Shown here piece by piece: positions 6,696 to 11,166 of a stretch of DNA of 11,166 bases (positions are counted from its first letter, which is position 1; every line of letters starts with the position of its first letter). Origin of the DNA: Candidatus Iainarchaeum sp. (GTDB taxonomy: Archaea > Iainarchaeota > Iainarchaeia > Iainarchaeales > JAAZKV01). The notes beneath the pieces were generated by a model. It did not search any database. It had not been told where the DNA came from and saw only the letters and a program-made list of their open reading frames with translations. The translations under genes were made by a program, and so were the position numbers. The stretch is from the NCBI GenBank assembly GCA_018691995.1, contig JABHJM010000076.1:1-11166 (forward strand). Reading direction: 5' to 3'.

Positions 6696-8045
6696 ATGGT
6701 TGACGTAGCAGTAGCATTTTTGACAGTAGCACTTATCATAATTGTTGGATATTTTGGAATGCTTTTTTTCAAAAAAACAAAAATATCCGAACTAATCATC
6801 CTAATGATTATTGGACTAATTATAGGGCCAATTTCAAGCGCTCTTGGCATTGGAATAATCGGACCAAATGAACTCTCAATATTTAATTCATTCTTACCTT
6901 TCTTTGCAGCATTTGCACTTATTATGATTTTATTTGAAGGTGGAATGCAACTTAATTTTTTCAAAGCTCTAAAAGCATTAACAAATGCACTTGGTTTTAC
7001 TGTTGGGGTTTTTGTACTTGGAATGCTTTTCACAGTTGGAGCAATATGGTTTTTGAGTTTAAGCGGATTAATTGTTTTTGACCTTTTATTAAGTTTATTT
7101 ATTGGAGCAATAATTGGAGGAACAAGTTCAGCAGTAATAATTCCAATTGTCCACAGCACTTCAGCAAGAGAAGAAACAAAAACACTACTTTCTCTTGAAT
7201 CAGCTTTAACAGATGCACTTTGTATTGTAGTTGCTGTTGCCATTGGACACATTTTTGCATTTGGTTCTGCAAACATACCAACAGTTGCTTCAGGAATTAT
7301 TGCAAACTTTACAATTGCAGCAGTAATTGGATTTGTAGCAGGACTAGTTTGGCTTAAAGCACTTTCTTACTTTGATGGAAAAGCATACTCATACCTAATG
7401 ACACTCGCAGCATTACTTCTTGTTTATTCACTTGTGCAAATAGTTGGAGGAAATGGAGCAATTGCAATACTTGTATTTGGAATAGTTCTTGGAAACAGTA
7501 TTGATATTACAAAAATGTTACAACTTGAAGAAAGAACAATTGACGTTAGTATCAAAACATTTCACTCCGAACTTTCATTCCTTGTAAAAACATTCTTCTT
7601 TGTATACCTTGGAATATTATTTCGTTTAGAATTTGCAACACCCCCAATTATATTAATTTCAATAGTTCTTGTAATTCTAATTTGGGCTTCAAGATTTATT
7701 ATTGCAAATGCCCTTGGAAAACTAAAACCAATATTTCGTTCAGATAGCAAATTAATTTCAATGATGAGTGCAAGAGGATTAGCTGCAGCTGTACTTGTAT
7801 CATTACCAGTTAGTATGGGGCTTGATAAATTACCAAATACTTTATTCACTCCTGAATTAATTGGAACAATTACTGCAATTGCATTCCTCGTAATATTGTT
7901 ATCAAATATTTCAACAACAATTGGTGTTTTTATGTCCGAAACAGCAATGACAAAAATGAAAAATAAACTTGCAACAGAAGGAATGGCTATTGATATTGCA
8001 GACTTATCAAAATCAAAGAAAGGGAAGAAGCAAAGGAAAAAATAG
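6696..8045 (+). CDS. CPA-type Na+/H+ (cation/proton) antiporter
   Basis: A 449-residue membrane antiporter of the sodium/proton exchanger fold (PF00999 type), expected to exchange Na+ or K+ for H+ and help control internal pH and salt. It has about 12-13 hydrophobic segments from residue 3 to 413. Diagnostic stretches are LFEGGMQL (79-86), the helix-breaking IIGGTSSAVIIPI (139-151), LSLESALTDALCIV (165-178) with the presumed ion-binding Asp173, GGNGAIAILVFG (251-262), and SARGLAAAVL (358-367) with the Arg typical of CPA1 members. The residue before Asp173 is Thr, where CPA1 proteins usually have Asn (ND) and CPA2 proteins often Asp (DD). A hydrophilic tail (414-449) ends in a run of Lys/Arg; no RCK/TrkA domain follows, unlike full Kef systems. 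The gene has its own promoter and is followed after 31 bases by prolyl-tRNA synthetase. The exact ion is not determinable from sequence. Confidence 0.87.
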   Translation: MVDVAVAFLTVALIIIVGYFGMLFFKKTKISELIILMIIGLIIGPISSALGIGIIGPNELSIFNSFLPFFAAFALIMILFEGGMQLNFFKALKALTNALGFTVGVFVLGMLFTVGAIWFLSLSGLIVFDLLLSLFIGAIIGGTSSAVIIPIVHSTSAREETKTLLSLESALTDALCIVVAVAIGHIFAFGSANIPTVASGIIANFTIAAVIGFVAGLVWLKALSYFDGKAYSYLMTLAALLLVYSLVQIVGGNGAIAILVFGIVLGNSIDITKMLQLEERTIDVSIKTFHSELSFLVKTFFFVYLGILFRLEFATPPIILISIVLVILIWASRFIIANALGKLKPIFRSDSKLISMMSARGLAAAVLVSLPVSMGLDKLPNTLFTPELIGTITAIAFLVILLSNISTTIGVFMSETAMTKMKNKLATEGMAIDIADLSKSKKGKKQRKK

Positions 8046-8066
8046 TGTTAAAAGACTAAGGGAAGC

Positions 8067-8096
8067 ATGATTTTTTATGGCAGAAGAAATTTTTAA
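8067..8096 (+). other. Nine-codon upstream ORF overlapping the prolyl-tRNA synthetase start
   Basis: ATG 8067 opens a nine-codon frame (MIFYGRRNF, TAA 8094-8096) that runs through ATG 8077 in another frame. AAGGGA (8058-8063) lies only three bases before it. It may be chance in such AT-rich DNA; if translated it would compete with the synthetase start. Confidence 0.15.
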
Positions 8097-9525
8097 CGTT
8101 AAAAAGGATAAGAATCCAAGTGAATGGTTCACAGAAATCATAAAAACAGCAGAACTTGCCGACATGCGCTATGGTGTTAAAGGATTCCTTGTATTTCAAC
8201 CATGGAGCGTAGAATCAATGGAAAAAATGTATTATCATTTAGAAAAGAATTTGAAAAAAAGAGGACACAAAAAGTATTGGTTCCCTACCCTTATCCCTGA
8301 AAAAAACTTTAAATTAGAAGGAAAACACGTTGAAGGTTTTACCCCAGAAGTATTTTGGGTTGAAAGTGCAGGAAATGAAAAACTTGAAGAAAGACTTGCA
8401 TTAAGACCTACAAGTGAAACAGCATTTTATTCAATGTTTTCAACATGGATTCGTTCATACAAAGACCTTCCATTTAGAACATACCAACGAGCTAATGTAT
8501 TTCGTTATGATACAAAAATGACTCGTCCATTTCTTAGAAGCAGAGAATTTCATTGGATTGAAACACACTGTGCTTTTGCAACCAAAAAGGCGGCTTATGA
8601 AAATGTTTTAGATGATATGCGTTCAACAAAAGATGTTGTTTTTGAAGTATACGGCGTTCCAACACTTGTGTTTCAAAGACCTCAATGGGATAAATTTCCA
8701 GGAGCAGATAATACTTATGGAGCAGATGCAATTACTCCTAGCGGAAAAGTAATACAACAACCAAGCACTCATATGCTTGGACAAAATTTTTCAAAACCTT
8801 TTAATGTAACTTTTACTGATGAAAATGAAAAAGAACAACACGCATACCTTACTTGTTATGGCCCATGTGTATCAAGAATTTTTGCTTCTGTTGTATTAAC
8901 ACACGGAGATGATAAGGGGCTAAGGTTCCCTTTTGAAATTGCTCCTCTTCAAATTGTAATTGTTCCAATCTTGGCTGATAAGGAACCAAAAGTTCTTGTT
9001 GAAGCAGAAAAGTTAAAAGAAAAATTAGAAGAAGAAGGCTTTAGTGTTGAAATTGATGATAGTGACAAGCGACCTGGAGAAAAATTTTATTATTGGGAAA
9101 TGAAAGGAGTTCCTATAAGAGTTGAACTTGGACCACGCGATCTTGCAAAGAAAAAAGTATTACTTTACAGACGAGATACTGAAAAGAAAAAAGAAATTGC
9201 AATTAAAGATATTATAAAAGAAGTACAAAAAAATGGTGAAGAGTTAAGTAAAAATTTGAAAAAAGAAGCTAATGATAATTTTAAGGGAATAATAAAGGAT
9301 TGTAAAAGCATTGCTGAAGTAAAAAAAGTTGTTGGAAAAGGAATTGCAAGAGCAAACTTTTGTACGTGTGAAATGGAAGGAGAAGCATGTGCTGAAAAAA
9401 TAGAGAAAGAAACAGGCGGAGAAGTTCGTGGAATTCGAATTGATACTGAAGAAAAAGCAAAAGGGAATTGCATTGTTTGTGGAAAAAAGGCAACCCAAGT
9501 AATTTATATTGCTAAATCTTACTAA
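8077..9525 (+). CDS. proS: Prolyl-tRNA synthetase, archaeal/eukaryotic type
   Basis: A 482-residue class II synthetase that activates proline with ATP and attaches it to tRNA-Pro in the cytoplasm. Visible parts: motif 1 region ending FPTLIPE (69-75), the proline-binding LRPTSET loop (109-115), motif 2 FRTYQRANVFRYDT to REFHWIETH (133-164), the GADAITPSGKVIQQPSTHMLGQ stretch (215-236), motif 3 HGDDKGLRFP (276-285), the anticodon-binding domain (about 290-385), and the C-terminal domain with Cys429, Cys431, Cys438, Cys465 and Cys468 that should bind zinc. It lacks the large INS editing domain of bacterial ProRS and ends in Tyr, both as in the archaeal type. Motif 2 reads ETHCAF where I recall ExHTAH as usual. 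ATG 8077 lies 31 bases after the antiporter gene with no clear promoter between, so co-transcription is likely; AAGGGA at 8058-8063 is a distant, weak ribosome site. Confidence 0.96.
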   Translation: MAEEIFNVKKDKNPSEWFTEIIKTAELADMRYGVKGFLVFQPWSVESMEKMYYHLEKNLKKRGHKKYWFPTLIPEKNFKLEGKHVEGFTPEVFWVESAGNEKLEERLALRPTSETAFYSMFSTWIRSYKDLPFRTYQRANVFRYDTKMTRPFLRSREFHWIETHCAFATKKAAYENVLDDMRSTKDVVFEVYGVPTLVFQRPQWDKFPGADNTYGADAITPSGKVIQQPSTHMLGQNFSKPFNVTFTDENEKEQHAYLTCYGPCVSRIFASVVLTHGDDKGLRFPFEIAPLQIVIVPILADKEPKVLVEAEKLKEKLEEEGFSVEIDDSDKRPGEKFYYWEMKGVPIRVELGPRDLAKKKVLLYRRDTEKKKEIAIKDIIKEVQKNGEELSKNLKKEANDNFKGIIKDCKSIAEVKKVVGKGIARANFCTCEMEGEACAEKIEKETGGEVRGIRIDTEEKAKGNCIVCGKKATQVIYIAKSY

Positions 9526-9532
9526 TTTTTAA
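9526..9532 (+). terminator. Possible T-run terminator after proS
   Basis: A TTTTT run directly follows the proS stop codon, before the pcm promoter at 9541. Archaeal polymerase can stop at T-rich stretches without a hairpin. The run is short and similar runs occur inside genes here, so support is weak. Confidence 0.25.
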
Positions 9533-9540
9533 CTAATCCC

Positions 9541-9559
9541 AAAAAGCATATACTTTTAC
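9541..9559 (+). promoter_or_regulatory. BRE/TATA-like promoter of pcm
   Basis: AAAAAGCATATACTTTTAC has the A-run-G then TATA layout of the other promoters here; its G (9546) is 41 bases before ATG 9587. The start site should fall near 9575-9580, within the CCTATAATACTC stretch, giving a leader of about ten bases and no Shine-Dalgarno site. Confidence 0.6.
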
Positions 9560-9572
9560 GGAGTTCGGCTCC
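9560..9572. promoter_or_regulatory. GC-rich inverted repeat between TATA box and start codon
   Basis: GGAG-TTCGG-CTCC is a 4-base inverted repeat with a 5-base centre. It stands out as the only GC-rich spot in the intergenic DNA of this window. Lying between the TATA box and the predicted start site, it could be an operator; if transcription starts earlier it would be a small RNA hairpin. The arms are short and it may be chance. Confidence 0.25.
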
Positions 9573-9586
9573 TATAATACTCTCTT

Positions 9587-10192
9587 ATGGCAAGCGGGTT
9601 GGAAGAATTAGTAGCAAGACTAAAACAGTCAAAAACAATTAAGAGTACTGAAATGGAAGGTGCTTTTCTTAGTGTTCCAAGAGAAAAGTTTTTTCCAAAA
9701 GAATCCGTAGACTATGCCTTTGTTGATACAGCATTTTCTATTGGGCCAGATAGTACTATTTCTCAACCAACAACAATTGCAATGATGTTATCTCTTCTTG
9801 AGATTACTCCTGATGAAAAAGTACTTGAAGTTGGTTCTGGTTCAGGATATGTTCTTGCATTACTTCACAAAATAACAGGAAAAGAGGTTTTTGGAATTGA
9901 ACTTGACAAAGAGTTGGTTAAAAGTAGTAAAAAAACATTAGAAGAACTAGAAATTCCAGCAAAAGTTGTTGTTGGAAATGGAAAAAAAGGTTTTCCAAAA
10001 GAAGATGCTTTTGATAAAATACTTGTAAGTGCTGCTTGCATAAAAGTACCAGATAAACTTTTTACACAATTAAAAGACGATGGATTACTCATTGCTCCAG
10101 TTGGAGAAAGAGTTCAAGATATAATTGTGTATAATAAGAAAAAAGAACCAATTTTCCAAATTGGAACATTTGTTTTTGTTACACTTAGATAA
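9587..10192 (+). CDS. pcm: Protein-L-isoaspartate O-methyltransferase
   Basis: A 201-residue enzyme that uses S-adenosylmethionine to methylate isoaspartyl residues in damaged proteins, starting their repair. The N-terminal half shows the family pattern VPREKFFP (30-37), DTAFSIGPDSTISQP (47-61) with the substrate-side SQP, and the helix before the SAM site. SAM motif I is VLEVGSGSGY (79-88), the acidic ribose-binding residue is Glu105 in FGIELD, motif II is the FDKILVSAACIKVP stretch (142-155), and LIAPVG (168-173) is the motif III region. Length is close to the family norm of about 210; the C-terminus ends right after the VFVTLR strand and is slightly short. It starts at ATG 9587 behind its own promoter, 61 bases after proS, and is followed by a gene with a separate promoter, so it is probably monocistronic. 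Confidence 0.93.
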   Translation: MASGLEELVARLKQSKTIKSTEMEGAFLSVPREKFFPKESVDYAFVDTAFSIGPDSTISQPTTIAMMLSLLEITPDEKVLEVGSGSGYVLALLHKITGKEVFGIELDKELVKSSKKTLEELEIPAKVVVGNGKKGFPKEDAFDKILVSAACIKVPDKLFTQLKDDGLLIAPVGERVQDIIVYNKKKEPIFQIGTFVFVTLR

Positions 10193-10204
10193 TTAATCAA
10201 GGCC

Positions 10205-10222
10205 AAAAAAACATATGTTTTT
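10205..10222 (+). promoter_or_regulatory. TATA-like promoter of the metalloprotease gene, inside a palindrome
   Basis: AAAAAACATATGTTTTTAC aligns with the pcm promoter AAAAAGCATATACTTTTAC. Its central 16 bases (10207-10222, AAAAACATATGTTTTT) are a perfect palindrome. The expected start site near 10238-10242 gives a leader of about 30 bases, longer than at the other promoters and long enough to carry the Shine-Dalgarno site at 10256. Confidence 0.5.
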
Positions 10223-10243
10223 ACAAAGATTGGTGCAATATAC

Positions 10244-10276
10244 ATGCTAATTATTGGAGGTATGTGGCGTGACTAA
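10244..10276 (+). other. Ten-codon leader ORF overlapping the metalloprotease start
   Basis: ATG 10244 opens MLIIGGMWRD with TAA at 10274-10276, in a different frame from the protease and spanning both its Shine-Dalgarno site and GTG start. It sits almost at the predicted 5' end of the transcript, where a leaderless-type start is possible. A regulatory role is only a hypothesis. Confidence 0.2.
10256..10261 (+). promoter_or_regulatory. Strong Shine-Dalgarno site deciding the metalloprotease start
   Basis: GGAGGT is the best ribosome site in the window, seven bases before GTG 10269. The longest reading frame would begin at TTG 10254, before and through this site, and ATG 10262 touches it and ends after four codons. 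GTG 10269 is therefore the start, and the protein then begins with a clean signal peptide. Confidence 0.75.
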
Positions 10277-11156
10277 AAAAATAATTGCAATCTTAATTCT
10301 AGCTATTTTGTTTTTTTCAATCATAGTTATCGCAGCAAAACCAAATCCTGTTACGGTTGACGTAGTCCCATCAAATGGGCATGCAACTGTTACAATTCCT
10401 TCACGTGCAATTGAAGTAACTCCTGGAGTTTTTTATCTAGGGACAACAATACATAATGGGGAATTGGTTGAAGGGTATGCATTTGTACACAAAAAAAATA
10501 ATGCAAAACCTGAAACAACTTGTGGAAATGGAGTTTGTGAACGTGGAGAAAATGCAAAAAAGTGCTCTGCTGATTGTGGCGGAGGAACAGTTCCTGATAG
10601 CGATTGTTATGATTTCATAGCAAAAGGAGCAAAATGGAAAACTGTTGAACCATATATAATCAATACTGCGAATAATCACGGTTTAACTGAGGCATTTGTT
10701 GCATCAACAACCGAGAGCGGAATTGCAAAGTGGGAAAATGCAGCAAATACAAATATTGTTGGAGCTCAAACAATTACAACAGCACAACTTTCTGTAGATA
10801 CCGTTCAGCCAGATGGTTTGAATGAAGTTTACTTTGGAAGTATTGCTGATTCTGGAGCAATAGCAGTGAATTCTGTTTGGGGAATCTTTTCAGGTCCACC
10901 AAGAAATAGAAAACTCGTCGAATGGGACATGGTATTTGATCAGTATGACTATCCTTGGGGAATTGCAGAAGCTACAAAAATGGATTTCGAAAACATTGCA
11001 AACCATGAACTAGGACATACAATGGGAATGACTGATTTGTATGAAAGTACTTGTTCAGCGGAAACAATGTATGGATATGCTAGCTATGGAGAAACTAACA
11101 AACGAACTCTTGAAGCAGGAGATATCACAGGAATACAAAAATTATATGGGAATTAA
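10269..11156 (+). CDS. Secreted metzincin (matrixin-like) metalloprotease with Cys-rich module
   Basis: A 295-residue predicted secreted or surface zinc protease. Residues 1-23 (MTKK then a long Ile/Leu/Phe run ending VIAAK) form a signal peptide or uncleaved N-terminal anchor. Residues 24-80 are a beta-rich region of unknown role. Residues 85-105 hold CGNGVCERGENAKKCSADCG, the small four-Cys module common in exported archaeal and bacterial proteins. The catalytic domain (about 113-295) carries HELGHTMGMTD (246-256): two His and an Asp as zinc ligands and Glu247 as catalytic base, plus a Met-turn at ETMYGY (Met267). It ends in GDITGIQKLYG, typical of matrixin-type domains. The mature protein has six Cys: four in the module, plus Cys113 and Cys262, which could pair. 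Substrate is unknown; it may process surface proteins or digest external protein. It has its own promoter and a strong ribosome site. Confidence 0.85.
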   Translation: MTKKIIAILILAILFFSIIVIAAKPNPVTVDVVPSNGHATVTIPSRAIEVTPGVFYLGTTIHNGELVEGYAFVHKKNNAKPETTCGNGVCERGENAKKCSADCGGGTVPDSDCYDFIAKGAKWKTVEPYIINTANNHGLTEAFVASTTESGIAKWENAANTNIVGAQTITTAQLSVDTVQPDGLNEVYFGSIADSGAIAVNSVWGIFSGPPRNRKLVEWDMVFDQYDYPWGIAEATKMDFENIANHELGHTMGMTDLYESTCSAETMYGYASYGETNKRTLEAGDITGIQKLYGN

Positions 11157-11166
11157 ATAATTCCCA

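Noticed and set aside
6677..7276. A 199-codon open frame on the minus strand opposite the antiporter start
   Set aside because: It runs antisense over clear antiporter motifs and the antiporter promoter, and its product has no recognisable domain.
6696..8045. A Kef-type glutathione-gated K+ efflux channel
   Set aside because: There is no RCK/TrkA nucleotide-binding domain; the tail is a short basic stretch. A plain cation/proton antiporter fits better.
10254..10268. TTG 10254 as start of the metalloprotease
   Set aside because: The frame there reads through the GGAGGT ribosome site itself; GTG 10269 is spaced seven bases from that site and gives a normal signal peptide.
1..11166. tRNA, rRNA, CRISPR array or insertion sequence
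   Set aside because: Gaps between genes are all under about 80 bases and contain no cloverleaf, regular direct repeats or terminal inverted repeats that I can see.

Overview
The window is AT-rich archaeal DNA with seven genes, all on the + strand, tightly packed (no gap above about 80 bases) and no RNA genes, CRISPR arrays or mobile elements that I can see. The archaeal assignment rests on four things: a class III (prepilin-type) signal peptide with the QGTIEY motif, an archaeal/eukaryotic-type prolyl-tRNA synthetase with a C-terminal cysteine-rich zinc-like domain, BRE/TATA-like promoters of the AAAAGCTTTTTAT kind at near-constant distance from start codons, and translation starts that mostly lack a Shine-Dalgarno site. 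Small AT-rich genomes of the DPANN type or a related euryarchaeal lineage would fit, but the window alone does not fix the lineage.

Layout: (1) 63-641, a small DedA/VTT-like membrane protein, overlapping (2) 631-3282, a P2A-type (Ca2+-ATPase-like) cation pump; the two look like one operon. (3) 3330-6632, a 1100-residue surface protein with an archaeal pilin-type N-terminus and three LamG-like domains. (4) 6696-8045, a CPA-type Na+/H+ (cation/proton) antiporter, followed after 31 bases by (5) 8077-9525, prolyl-tRNA synthetase, probably co-transcribed. (6) 9587-10192, protein-L-isoaspartate O-methyltransferase, with its own promoter. (7) 10269-11156, a secreted metzincin (matrixin-like) metalloprotease with a leader that carries a strong Shine-Dalgarno site.

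The genes do not form one obvious pathway. Two are ion-homeostasis transporters (cation ATPase, antiporter), two act at the cell surface or outside (LamG pilin-like protein, metalloprotease), and two are housekeeping (tRNA charging, protein repair). The most unusual item is the LamG protein: a pilin-like assembly signal on a very large, sequon-rich ectodomain whose segments differ sharply in codon use, suggesting a modular, reshuffled adhesin. I corrected three starts relative to the longest reading frames: ATG 631 rather than GTG 622, ATG 3330 rather than GTG 3321, and GTG 10269 rather than TTG 10254.
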